DNA from: Cellulophaga sp. L1A9
GTDB taxonomy: Bacteria; Bacteroidota; Bacteroidia; Flavobacteriales; Flavobacteriaceae
Reading direction: 5' to 3'
Length of the DNA stretch: 64,000 nucleotides
NCBI RefSeq assembly: GCF_009797025.1
Contig: NZ_CP047027.1
Span: 1,488,001-1,552,000 of the forward strand
The notes beneath the pieces were generated by a model. It was not told the DNA's origin. It saw nothing but the letters and a program-made list of their open reading frames with translations, and ran no database searches. Position 1 is the first letter of the stretch. Each line of letters begins with the position of its first letter. Positions 56,156 to 64,000 of the stretch are shown here, one piece after another. The position numbers and the translations under genes were made by a program.

Positions 56156-58408
56156 TTAAAACCAATAGCCCACACTAAAAAATAAATTTGATTGCGATTT
56201 CTCCGGGGACCAAGAATAAATAACCTGAAGCGGGCCAACAAAAGATTCCCATCCACAACCAACACCATACCCTGAAAAAGTTGGTTCTTTAAACCATTGT
56301 CCTGTTCTAAAAAGATCATCATCTACATTGGCATAATTTGCAGCAAAGATTAAATGATTTTTTGGCGTAAATTCATAATCCAATCTCATCATACCTTTTA
56401 CAAAACTGTTTCCAGGAAGACTTAAAAAATCATAGCCATAAAAAGGAATAAAATTATTTACTCTAGCCGCTCCAAAACCCCCTAATACAAAATCAAATGA
56501 AGTCACCGATGATGTTCCCAATTTAAACCCGCCCTCTGTTTCAATATTCAGAGATAGGTTTTTAAAAATAGGAAATGCGGCTCCCATTTTAGATTTTGCT
56601 ACAGAAAATTCTTTAAAATTATTGGTAAAATCTGATGACGCTAGATAGAAATGAAAATCTCCATCAAAATACAAGCCTTTACTCGGAAAATACTTACTAT
56701 TATAAGTATCTAAGGTTAACTTCCCATATCCACTAAAAAAGTTGCTTTTTTCAAAATACAGCCGATCATCACTTGAGACTTCATCTGAATCAGATAGCTG
56801 ACTTATGGTTTCTGTGCTATATTTTAAAAACTTATGCTCTACACCCAATGCAAACGCAAACTCTTCTTTAACCACTGTTTGCAAGTAAAGCTGATTAGTT
56901 ACATCAGACACATCCATATTTATAGTCTTAATATTAGGATCTGCAGGTGCATCAAAATTAGATTCAAAATTTTGATAATCGATAGTTTGACCAAACCCAA
57001 CAAATCTAGAATTAAAACCAAAACTCCAGTAGGTACCTTTATCTATATAATAATCTAAATTATACCTAACATTATCTCCCAATATAAAATCGAACGAAAC
57101 AACATCATCATCAAAAAATAAATTCTTTTTTGTCAAGTTCAAAATTGCTGCAGTATTGAATAAATCATCATAATGCACCCCCATTTTAATAAAGGTTTTA
57201 ATTTTACTCTCTCTTAAATCTAAGACTAAATCTGTTTTTTTACCGTTAGGTTCCAGGCGGTATCGAATTGTTTTAAAATTTCCTGTTGCAGATAAATTAC
57301 CGATACCTTGTTGCAGTTTATCAAAAGCGACGTTATTATCTAATGGAAATCTCAATTTACCTTTTACAAATCCTCTAGAATAATTATCACTCCCATTAAT
57401 AATCAGGTTATTTAATTGTAAAGTATCTTTACAAACTATAGGAATTCTTTTTACAACTTTTCTATTTTGTTTGATTGCTAATTCTTTTAACGCAATGTAA
57501 TTTTCTCTTGCAGCAAGTTCTCCGCTATTTACAATTTCCGATAAGAAAGCAAAATCTATTACTGAGTATTTATCTATATTTGGTTTTATATAGATATCTG
57601 TTTTCTCAACTTTCTTTACCATATCCTTGACGGTTCTGTAGTTGTTTATTTGCAGTAATACTTCTGTTGCAGATCCTAAATTTTCTCTACTTGAAAGCCC
57701 GTGCTGCACATCTACACCAATAATTACATCGGCACCCATCTTTAACACCCCATCTACGGGATAATTATTAATAACACCACCATCAATTAGCACTCTGCCA
57801 TCAATTTCAGTAGGCTCAAATAGGGATGGAAAAGTTCCACTTGCCATTATTGTTTCCGGAAGGTACCCTTTATTAAGTATGATTTCATTTCCTGTCTCCA
57901 CATCTGTGGCAATACAAAAAAATGGAATAGGTAATTTGCTAAAATCATCTACATTATCTACATGGTATAGCAATCTTACCAACTCATTATAGATACTCTG
58001 ACCACTAGAAATTGCAGAAGGAAACGATATTTTAAAATTATTAAATGGCAAGGTTAAAGCATACCGCTCAGAATCATCCTTCTCATAAAAAGTTTTAGAA
58101 CTTCGGGGTAAGTTATCCTGAATTAATTTAGTGAAATCTGTGTTCCTGAAAATTGAATCTAACTCATTTGCTGAGTACCCTGAAGCATAAAGCGCACCGA
58201 CAATTGCCCCCATACTTGTACCTCCTATATAATCTATCTGCACCCCAGCTTCCTCGATGACTTTTAATGCCCCAATATGCGCAAACCCTTTTGCACCACC
58301 ACCACTAAGCACAAGTCCTACTTTTACATCTTCCATTTTTTGGTTGTCTTGTGCTACAACTGCAAAAATAGAAAACAGAAAAACCGACAAAAATAAAATT
58401 CTATTCAT
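56156..58408 (-). CDS. Patatin-like phospholipase fused to a POTRA and Omp85-type barrel
   Basis: A 750-residue exported protein from the ATG at 58408 (MNRILFLSVFLFSIF, signal about 1-20); the longest frame uses a TTG 15 bases earlier. The patatin domain (about 25-310) has the oxyanion motif GGGAKG (36-41), GTSMG with nucleophile Ser65, and DGG with catalytic Asp209. A POTRA-like segment (about 325-385) and an Omp85/bacterial surface antigen barrel (to the C-terminal WF) follow, the layout of PlpD-type type Vd secretion. It should place a lipase at the cell surface. uvrC lies 16 bases upstream and may be co-transcribed. Confidence 0.9.
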   Translation of the reverse strand: MNRILFLSVFLFSIFAVVAQDNQKMEDVKVGLVLSGGGAKGFAHIGALKVIEEAGVQIDYIGGTSMGAIVGALYASGYSANELDSIFRNTDFTKLIQDNLPRSSKTFYEKDDSERYALTLPFNNFKISFPSAISSGQSIYNELVRLLYHVDNVDDFSKLPIPFFCIATDVETGNEIILNKGYLPETIMASGTFPSLFEPTEIDGRVLIDGGVINNYPVDGVLKMGADVIIGVDVQHGLSSRENLGSATEVLLQINNYRTVKDMVKKVEKTDIYIKPNIDKYSVIDFAFLSEIVNSGELAARENYIALKELAIKQNRKVVKRIPIVCKDTLQLNNLIINGSDNYSRGFVKGKLRFPLDNNVAFDKLQQGIGNLSATGNFKTIRYRLEPNGKKTDLVLDLRESKIKTFIKMGVHYDDLFNTAAILNLTKKNLFFDDDVVSFDFILGDNVRYNLDYYIDKGTYWSFGFNSRFVGFGQTIDYQNFESNFDAPADPNIKTINMDVSDVTNQLYLQTVVKEEFAFALGVEHKFLKYSTETISQLSDSDEVSSDDRLYFEKSNFFSGYGKLTLDTYNSKYFPSKGLYFDGDFHFYLASSDFTNNFKEFSVAKSKMGAAFPIFKNLSLNIETEGGFKLGTSSVTSFDFVLGGFGAARVNNFIPFYGYDFLSLPGNSFVKGMMRLDYEFTPKNHLIFAANYANVDDDLFRTGQWFKEPTFSGYGVGCGWESFVGPLQVIYSWSPEKSQSNLFFSVGYWF

Positions 58409-58424
58409 AGTGTTGCTTTTCAAA

Positions 58425-60212
58425 TTAATGAAAACTCTCGTATATTTTTTTAGCTCTAGCCATCCCTACTATTTCTGCTAAATGTTCTAATGAAGCTTCT
58501 TTAACTCTTTTTACCGATTTAAATTTTTTCAGCAGATCTTCTATTGTTTTACCACCTATACCTTCAATGGCCTCTAATTCTGAGGAAATTGCACTAGCAC
58601 TTCTTTTATTACGATGAAAGGTAATTCCAAAACGGTGCGCTTCATTTCTTAAAAATTGAATGACTTTAAGGCTTTCTGACTTTTTATCTAAATATAAGGG
58701 AATTGAATCTCCTGGGAAATAAATTTCCTCTAAACGCTTCGCAATTCCGACAATTGCTATTTTACCTCGCAAGCCTAGTATATCTAAACTTTTTAAAGCA
58801 GAGGACAACTGCCCTTTACCACCATCAATAACGATTAACTGTGGTAGAGACTCATCTTCATCCAAAAGTCTTTTGTAACGCCTAAAAACAACTTCTTCCA
58901 TAGAAGCAAAATCATCAGGGCCATCTACTGTTTTTATATTATAGTGGCGGTATTCTTTTTTTGATGGTTTCCCATTTTTAAAAACTACACAAGCAGCAAC
59001 AGGATGGGTACCTTGAATATTTGAGTTATCAAAACACTCTATATGCCTAGGCTCTTCAGACAATCTAAGATCTTTTTTCATCTGCGCCATTAACCTATTG
59101 GTATGACGCTCTGGATCCATAATTTTTATCTGATTAAAGCGCTCTTGCCGTTGAAGTTTCGCATTACGCTCAGACAGTTCTAATATTCTTTTTTTATCTC
59201 CCAATTTTGGGATTGTAATTTTTAAATCTTCTGCCACCTCTACCTGAAAAGGAACATATATTTCTCTTGTTAGGGATTTAAATCTTTGACGAATTTCAAC
59301 AATAGCTAATGCCAACAAATCAACATCAGATTCGTCCAGTTTCTTTTTCATCTCCAAGGTATGGGATCGGATAATAGAACCATGCGAGAGCTGCAAATAG
59401 TTAACATACGCAAAAGCTTCATCTGATATTATTGTAAAAACGTCAACGTTATTAATTTTAGGATTAACAATCGTTGTTCTCACTTGGTAATTCTCGAGAA
59501 CAGCTACCTTCTCTTTAATGTCCTGGGCCTCTTCAAAGCGCATGTCCTCAGCAAAAATTTTCATTTGATTTTTAAAATACTGAAGTGATGATTTAAAATT
59601 ACCCTTCAAAATTTCACGAATCTCTTCTATTTGTCTGTGGTACTCTTCTACATCTTGATGATCTTCACAAGGTCCCTTACAGTTTTTTAGGTGATACTCA
59701 AGACAGACTTTATATTTACCCGCTTCTATTTTTTCTTTTGATAGATCGTAATTACACGTACGCAAAGGGTATACACTTTTTATTAAATCTAAAAGCGTCT
59801 TAACAGTCTTCATACTTGTATATGGGCCAAAATATTCCGATCCATCCTTGATATGTCTTCTGGTTGGAAAAATCCTCGGAAAACGTTCGTTCTTAATACA
59901 AATCCATGGGTATGATTTATCATCCTTTAAGAGTACGTTATACCGCGGCTGATATTTCTTAATCAAATTATTCTCTAAAAGAAGCGCATCAGACTCTGTA
60001 GCAACCACAATATGCTTAATACTCCTAATCTTTTTTACCAGAACCCTTGTTTTACCAATTTCATGGTTCTTCGTAAAATAGGAGCTTACTCTTTTTTTTA
60101 GGTTTTTTGCCTTTCCAACATATAAGATTTTATCTTCAGCATCATAAAACTGATATACTCCTGGGTTATTAGGCAGTGTACTTAGCTGTAATTCTAAAGA
60201 AGGTTCTTCCAT
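58425..60212 (-). CDS. uvrC: UvrABC system protein C
   Basis: The nuclease that makes both incisions in nucleotide excision repair. The 595-residue protein (E. coli 610) has a GIY-YIG domain (about 14-95; GVY at 18-20, YVGKAKNL at 31-38), a Cys-rich segment CNYDLS/CLEYHLKNCKGPCE, a UVR motif near 205-240, the RNase H-like domain (HIECFDNSNIQGTHPVA, LIVIDGGKGQLSSAL) and a C-terminal helix-hairpin-helix pair (EAIEGIGGKTIEDLLKKF). All catalytic segments look intact. Confidence 0.97.
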   Translation of the reverse strand: MEEPSLELQLSTLPNNPGVYQFYDAEDKILYVGKAKNLKKRVSSYFTKNHEIGKTRVLVKKIRSIKHIVVATESDALLLENNLIKKYQPRYNVLLKDDKSYPWICIKNERFPRIFPTRRHIKDGSEYFGPYTSMKTVKTLLDLIKSVYPLRTCNYDLSKEKIEAGKYKVCLEYHLKNCKGPCEDHQDVEEYHRQIEEIREILKGNFKSSLQYFKNQMKIFAEDMRFEEAQDIKEKVAVLENYQVRTTIVNPKINNVDVFTIISDEAFAYVNYLQLSHGSIIRSHTLEMKKKLDESDVDLLALAIVEIRQRFKSLTREIYVPFQVEVAEDLKITIPKLGDKKRILELSERNAKLQRQERFNQIKIMDPERHTNRLMAQMKKDLRLSEEPRHIECFDNSNIQGTHPVAACVVFKNGKPSKKEYRHYNIKTVDGPDDFASMEEVVFRRYKRLLDEDESLPQLIVIDGGKGQLSSALKSLDILGLRGKIAIVGIAKRLEEIYFPGDSIPLYLDKKSESLKVIQFLRNEAHRFGITFHRNKRSASAISSELEAIEGIGGKTIEDLLKKFKSVKRVKEASLEHLAEIVGMARAKKIYESFH

Positions 60213-60752
60213 TAAATTAATCTGAAAATTTGGATCTCTTGTAAAGACGGTTAAATTACTCTGTTTTTAGCAAAAGCTATAATTTTTAAAAGGTTTTAAC
60301 TTGAAATTCTTAAGCCTAAAACCCTATTCAAGAGGAAACTATTCCTAAACTTTAGCATGTTATGATTCCAATTAAGGAATTGTAAATTAAAATGCAAAAT
60401 TCAAAAAAATAGTGTCACTATAAGATTCACCCCTTAAAGTTCTATTAAAAATTTGATTATCAATATTTTAAACACTATTTTTAAATGAGAAAAACTTCCT
60501 ACACTTCCTACAAAATCATAAATTTTTATTAAAAGAGTGCATTTCATCGATTTATCATTGCACTTCGCAGAGTCATGTTGTTTTTTTCTTTACATTTAGG
60601 ACATAGAAAATTAATACTGCTATGGATAATTACATTATAACTCTAGGAACTTATTTAATATTGATGCTTTTCTTTAAAATTTATGTAGCTGTTTCAGCTA
60701 AAGAATAGTCATTGAATTAAACCTAATTACTGCGTACTAATCAAGATTTCAC
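60213..60752. other. Intergenic region between uvrC and the folate ligase gene
   Basis: A 540-base AT-rich divergent region. It contains one plausible small reading frame (60622-60708) and an inverted repeat AGTGCA (60536-60541) / TGCACT (60559-60564) with a 17-base loop. A near -7 match TACATTTA lies at 60591-60598. Nothing else is recognisable; there is no tRNA-like fold that I can see. Confidence 0.5.
60622..60708 (+). CDS. Possible 28-residue membrane microprotein
   Basis: ATG at 60622 to TAG at 60708 encodes a short peptide with one uninterrupted hydrophobic segment (IITLGTYLILMLFF) and a basic/polar end (KIYVAVSAKE). The composition is that of a single-pass membrane peptide, and an imperfect -7 box (TACATTTA) lies 24 bases upstream. 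It is too short to exclude chance. No known family. Confidence 0.3.
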   Translation: MDNYIITLGTYLILMLFFKIYVAVSAKE

Positions 60753-61313
60753 ATGAATAAAAATGATCTTCGGTTAATACACACTGCTAAGCGCGAAAAA
60801 CTTTCCCCTGAAGAAATTACAGATTACAGCATTTCCATTGCGAATAATCTACTTCAATTACCCATTTGGTCTAATACTAATTTTCATTTATACCTCTCTA
60901 TCTCAGAGAAAAAAGAGATAGACACTAGTTTTATACTTTCTATTTTACAAGGAAAAGATAAAAACGTCATTTTATCAAAAATGATAGCTACAAATTCGCT
61001 CCAACATTTTTTACTTACAGACAATACCTTAATCAAAAAAAATAAATGGAATGTACCTGAACCTGTAGACGGGATAGAAATACCTGCATCAACTATAAAT
61101 ATTGTTTTTATTCCTTTATTAGCTTTTGATGCTTTTGGTAATAGAGTAGGCTACGGTAAAGGGTATTACGATAAATTTCTGGCAGATTGTAAAGAAAATT
61201 GCATAAAGATTGGTCTTTCTTTTTTTGAAGCTACAGAAACAATCACAGACATGCTACCTACAGATATTAAGCTAGACTATTGTGTTACTCCAAATAAGAC
61301 GTATACGTTTTAA
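60753..61313 (+). CDS. 5-formyltetrahydrofolate cyclo-ligase
   Basis: Converts 5-formyl-THF to 5,10-methenyl-THF using ATP, returning folate to the one-carbon pool. The 186-residue protein shows NFHLYLSISEKKEIDT in the N-terminal half and the family signature VFIPLLAFDAFGNRVGYGKG followed by YYDKFL. Length matches the YgfA/MTHFS family. Its stop overlaps that of convergent lspA by four bases. Confidence 0.93.
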   Translation: MNKNDLRLIHTAKREKLSPEEITDYSISIANNLLQLPIWSNTNFHLYLSISEKKEIDTSFILSILQGKDKNVILSKMIATNSLQHFLLTDNTLIKKNKWNVPEPVDGIEIPASTINIVFIPLLAFDAFGNRVGYGKGYYDKFLADCKENCIKIGLSFFEATETITDMLPTDIKLDYCVTPNKTYTF

Positions 61314-61981
61314 ACAGTCTCCTCTTGAGATTGTGATGCCTCAATAGCTTCTTCTTCGTCTGTTTTAGAAAATGCTTTTTTATTAAAAACAAGCAATATA
61401 CCTACACCAGTACTAATCGCCATATCTGCAATGTTAAATACAGGCTCAAAGAAACTAAAAGTATTACCCCCAAAATAAGGAACCCATTCTGGCCAAATAG
61501 CATTTTCTATAAATGGAAAATGAAGCATATCTACTACTTTACCATGAAAAATACTACCATAAGGTTCTCCAGAAAAAGCTGTAGCTAGGTCACCACCATA
61601 AACGCTTTCACTAAAAATCATACCATAAAAAACAGAATCTAGAATATTCCCCAGAGCCCCTGCAAATATTAGAGAAACCGCTATTGCTAGGGTATTTGAT
61701 AAATTTTTCTTTACCGTATCATACAACCAATATCCAATACCTACTACTGCAAATAATCTAAAAACAGTTAAGATAAGTTTACCTGTTTCTTCCGAAATAG
61801 GTAAAAAGTCACTAAGCTTAGTGCCCCATGCAGCTCCTGAGTTTTCTATAAACACGAGTTTAAACCAACTAAAAACTTCAAGGGTTTCATTATAGGTGAA
61901 ATGTGTTTTCACATATATTTTACTTATTTGATCTACAACTAGAATTATTAGAACTAGTAGAATTGATTTTTTTAAACTCAT
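61310..61981 (-). CDS. lspA: Lipoprotein signal peptidase
   Basis: The inner-membrane aspartyl protease that removes signal peptides from prolipoproteins, many of which are encoded in this window. From the ATG at 61981 it has 223 residues and four membrane helices. Catalytic Asp115 (GNILDSVFYG, with Ser where Arg is usual) and Asp186 (FNIADMAIS) are present, with VVDQISK and FIENSGAAWG nearby. A Bacteroidota-type insertion of about 50 residues lies between the last two helices. A longer frame starting with TTG is rejected because that codon lies within the -7 box. Confidence 0.95.
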   Translation of the reverse strand: MSLKKSILLVLIILVVDQISKIYVKTHFTYNETLEVFSWFKLVFIENSGAAWGTKLSDFLPISEETGKLILTVFRLFAVVGIGYWLYDTVKKNLSNTLAIAVSLIFAGALGNILDSVFYGMIFSESVYGGDLATAFSGEPYGSIFHGKVVDMLHFPFIENAIWPEWVPYFGGNTFSFFEPVFNIADMAISTGVGILLVFNKKAFSKTDEEEAIEASQSQEETV

Positions 61982-62002
61982 GCTTATTTTATAAACGTGG
62001 TG

Positions 62003-62010
62003 CAAAAATA
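62003..62010 (-). promoter_or_regulatory. lspA: -7 box for lspA
   Basis: The minus strand reads TATTTTTG, 22 bases before the ATG at 61981. It sits just after the stop of the upstream gene at 62017. Confidence 0.45.
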
Positions 62011-62016
62011 GTTATA

Positions 62017-62637
62017 TTAATTGATTTTCTTAAGATGTATATTTCCTGTAACAGATTTCAGATTATAAACAGCCTCTCCGAGCTTAATATCATCAGCATC
62101 CAATGTTCCGTATTTACTAATGGCACTAAATTTTCCTGATGTAGCAAATACTGTTATTGCTCCACTTTGCGTTTGAACACTGGTCTCTAAACTTGTATCC
62201 CTCAGCACACAATTACCATCGTTTAACGAAATCTCTAAATTGCTATACAACCCTGAAACATCTGCATTACTATAGGTGCCAAAAATTCTTACTTTTAAAT
62301 GCTCTGGTACACTAATATGCAATGAAATTGATACCACCTTATGCGCACTTAATTTATCATTAGGAGCTTCAAAAGTTAAATTAAAACTAGTATCAATTAA
62401 TAACGTACTACCTTCCTCATGTATGTTTAGCCCCAGATTATCACTGTATTCTCCCGCCATTTTTGCTTCAACCACCACCTTATTGGTTTTTGTAGTTTCA
62501 ACAAATATGGCATAGCAATTACTAGCATCTATTTCAATTGCCGTATCCTCAGTATTAAAAATAGTTTTCTGAACTATTTTTTGGGCATGTAATAGCTGCA
62601 TTGATGCCAATAAAAAAAGAACAAATAGAACTCTCAT
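62017..62637 (-). CDS. DUF4097-like exported adhesin-type protein
   Basis: A 206-residue protein with a signal peptide (about 1-18, LLHAQ). The rest is a run of short beta-strands of the putative-adhesin/DUF4097 kind, with repeated S-x-G turns (GTYSNADVSGLYSNLEISL, TQSGAITVFATSGKFSAIS, SVTGNIHLKK) suggesting a small beta-helix. Function unknown. It sits between the DksA-like gene and lspA, an insertion into the usual ileS-DksA-lspA order. Confidence 0.72.
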   Translation of the reverse strand: MRVLFVLFLLASMQLLHAQKIVQKTIFNTEDTAIEIDASNCYAIFVETTKTNKVVVEAKMAGEYSDNLGLNIHEEGSTLLIDTSFNLTFEAPNDKLSAHKVVSISLHISVPEHLKVRIFGTYSNADVSGLYSNLEISLNDGNCVLRDTSLETSVQTQSGAITVFATSGKFSAISKYGTLDADDIKLGEAVYNLKSVTGNIHLKKIN

Positions 62638-62649
62638 TTTAAGTTTTCA

Positions 62650-62706
62650 TATAAACAAAAAAACCCATGTCAATGCACTCTTAAAGTAACATTACACAGG
62701 TTTTAT
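62650..62706 (-). terminator. Probable terminator after the DksA-like gene
   Basis: On the minus strand ACCTGTGTAATG can pair imperfectly with CATTGACATGGGT around a loop of about 14 bases, followed by seven T. It starts about 20 bases after the stop at 62726. The stem has a mismatch and a bulge, so it is weaker than the others in the window. Confidence 0.5.
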
Positions 62707-62725
62707 ATTTTTATTGAAGAAAAAA

Positions 62726-63106
62726 TTATTGCATATTCTTAGCTTCGATGCTCAACGTAGCATGCGGCACTAATTTTAAACGTTCTTTATTAATCAATTT
62801 CCCAGTTACTCTACAAATCCCGTATGTCTTATTCTCAATACGTAGCATTGCATTTTTTAAATCGCGAATAAATTTTTCTTGACGAATAGCTAATTGCGTA
62901 TTTGCTTCTTTACTCATTGTCGCAGAACCTTCTTCAAAAGCTTTAAATGTAGGAGAGGTATCATCAGTACCATTATCACTATCATTCATATATGAACTTT
63001 TCAAAAGATCTAAATGACTTTTAGCTTTTTCAATTTTGTCTGAAATAAGGACCTTAAATTCTGCTAAGTCTTTATCAGAGTATCTAACTTTTAAATCTTC
63101 AACCAT
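62726..63106 (-). CDS. TraR/DksA family protein with a degenerate zinc finger
   Basis: A 126-residue protein of the DksA/TraR type: N-terminal coiled-coil (about 8-90) and a C-terminal YGICRVTGKLINKERLKLVP followed by HATLSIEAK. The family zinc finger has four Cys; aligned here only Cys98 remains, the others being Thr101, Ser119 and Ala122. The fold may still bind RNA polymerase through its secondary channel, as in Cys-less DksA paralogues. It starts five bases after ileS and is surely in its operon. Confidence 0.88.
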   Translation of the reverse strand: MVEDLKVRYSDKDLAEFKVLISDKIEKAKSHLDLLKSSYMNDSDNGTDDTSPTFKAFEEGSATMSKEANTQLAIRQEKFIRDLKNAMLRIENKTYGICRVTGKLINKERLKLVPHATLSIEAKNMQ

Positions 63107-63111
63107 AGTTT

Positions 63112-64000
63112 TTAGTGTTTTTGGATAAACAATTTGGTGTTTACCTCATCAAAGGCAATTTCCGTACCATTTTCTAATTTTTCTTCAAAAGTTAGCTCAG
63201 CAGTTAATGTTTCTGTTTTTATATAATCAAGATTACTCGCAACAGCATCCTCGACCAAACTACCTTTCAAAATCTTAATATTAATTCTATCAGTTACTTC
63301 AAAACCAGAGTCTTTTCTTAAATTCTGAATTCTATTCACCAGCTCTCTCGCAATTCCTTCTTTTCTTAAATCCTCATTAATTGTCACATCTAATGCAACA
63401 GTTAACGGACCAGAAGTAGCCACTAGCCAACCTTCTATATCTTGAGAAGAAATCTCTACGTCTTGCAGCTGTAAAATACTACTTTTATTATTAATTTCTA
63501 TTGAAATTTCGCCTTGTTGCTCAATTTTTTGGATATCCTCCTGTGTAAATTTAGCTACTTCACTGGCAACCAGCTTCATATCTTTACCAAATTTTGGTCC
63601 TAAAACTTTAAAATTTGGCTTTATTTGTTTCACTAATATCCCAGAAGCATCATCTAAAAGCTCAATTTCTTTTACATTCACTTCTGACTTAATTAAATCT
63701 GATACCGCTAAAATCTCATTCTTCTGTTTTTCATCTAAAACAGGAATCATAATTTTCTGTAAAGGCTGACGCACTTTAATCTTTTCTTTCTGACGAATAG
63801 AAAGTACTAAGGATGAAATTGTTTGTGCTTTTGCCATTTTGCTCTCTAACTCTTTGTTTACAATGTTTTCATCGTAAACTGGGAAGTCGGCCAAATGTAC
63901 ACTATCAAAGTTTTCTGTATGTGTTGTATTGGTTAAGTCCTTGTAAAGTCTATCCATAAAAAATGGAGCTACTGGAGCCGATAATTTCGCCACCGTTAAC
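63112..64000 (-). CDS. ileS: Isoleucyl-tRNA synthetase, C-terminal part
   Basis: The last 296 codons of IleRS; the gene runs off the window edge. The visible sequence starts within the anticodon-binding helical domain (LTVAKLSAPVAPFFMDRLY) and continues through the linker (IRQKEKIKVRQPLQKIMIPV) to the C-terminal DUF5915-like domain (REDLR-type LRKEGIARELVNRIQNLRK). A frame-internal Met or Val could be misread as a start, but the reading frame is open to the edge and the homology continues. About a quarter of the usual 1130 residues is seen. Confidence 0.94.
   Translation of the reverse strand, partial: LTVAKLSAPVAPFFMDRLYKDLTNTTHTENFDSVHLADFPVYDENIVNKELESKMAKAQTISSLVLSIRQKEKIKVRQPLQKIMIPVLDEKQKNEILAVSDLIKSEVNVKEIELLDDASGILVKQIKPNFKVLGPKFGKDMKLVASEVAKFTQEDIQKIEQQGEISIEINNKSSILQLQDVEISSQDIEGWLVATSGPLTVALDVTINEDLRKEGIARELVNRIQNLRKDSGFEVTDRINIKILKGSLVEDAVASNLDYIKTETLTAELTFEEKLENGTEIAFDEVNTKLFIQKH

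Noticed and set aside
1..64000. Possible mobile element, prophage, CRISPR or defence island
   Set aside because: No transposase, integrase, phage structural gene, regularly spaced repeats, tRNA-flanking repeats or restriction/CRISPR proteins are visible; gene order and composition look chromosomal throughout.

Overview
The window is AT-rich, gene-dense DNA with no tRNA, rRNA, CRISPR array, insertion sequence or prophage that I can see. Gene content and style point to a Bacteroidota member of the family Flavobacteriaceae, probably marine. The signs are many TonB-dependent receptors with carboxypeptidase-D-like N-terminal domains, short Bacteroidota lipoproteins, DUF4270, DUF5689 and lamin-tail proteins, a dimeric-type glycyl-tRNA synthetase, the ileS - DksA-like - lspA order, and repeated matches to the Bacteroidota -7 promoter element TAnnTTTG. 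The genus cannot be fixed from the sequence; a Cellulophaga/Maribacter-like organism is a guess.

Layout. 1-4534: 5' end of atpD, then a TonB receptor with an SGNH-hydrolase lipoprotein. 4760-11692: glmS, a DUF4270 lipoprotein and a GT5-domain protein, divergent from panC-panD and a flippase-like membrane protein. 11718-17148: an esterase-fold protein lacking its nucleophile, two small membrane proteins, radA, an aldo/keto reductase and xth. 17388-26044: envelope proteins (beta-barrel, OmpA-like lipoprotein, two MORN-repeat proteins) around a three-gene metal-uptake-like TonB cluster. 26159-32326: glyS, a coiled-coil membrane protein, comF, a Big_5 lipoprotein, an omega-amidase and an ankyrin protein. 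32669-37616: two tandem PAS histidine kinase / single-domain response regulator pairs. 37597-49408: two related TonB receptors, their lipoprotein partners and two secreted nucleases. 49582-55957: pgi, an M23 peptidase, tryptophan 2,3-dioxygenase, a DUF3108 protein, a candidate small RNA and hppD. 56156-64000: a surface patatin, uvrC, a folate enzyme, lspA, a DUF4097-like protein, a DksA-like protein and the 3' part of ileS.

How genes work together. The most system-like region is 37.6-49.4 kb. Two TonB receptors with the same NW(G/A)GL plug motif and the same (Y/F)GxGRT C-terminus bracket an endonuclease/exonuclease/phosphatase-family protein, an endonuclease I with Ig-like repeats, a DUF5689/lamin-tail lipoprotein and a five-repeat acidic lipoprotein. 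I read it as a candidate locus for scavenging extracellular nucleic acid. The tandem kinase/regulator pairs next to it are an obvious local duplication, but their output is unknown because neither regulator has a DNA-binding domain. Amino-acid catabolism (kynA, hppD) and housekeeping genes make up most of the rest.

Other points of interest: a roughly 108-nt structured RNA candidate with its own -7 box and terminator (54561-54669); a terminator-like hairpin inside the first codons of the flippase gene (10762-10788); a DksA-like protein that kept one of four zinc cysteines; and -7 boxes ending four bases before the start codons of panD and glyS. Several gene starts were moved downstream of the longest frame because an ATG with a better signal peptide, family length or promoter position was available.
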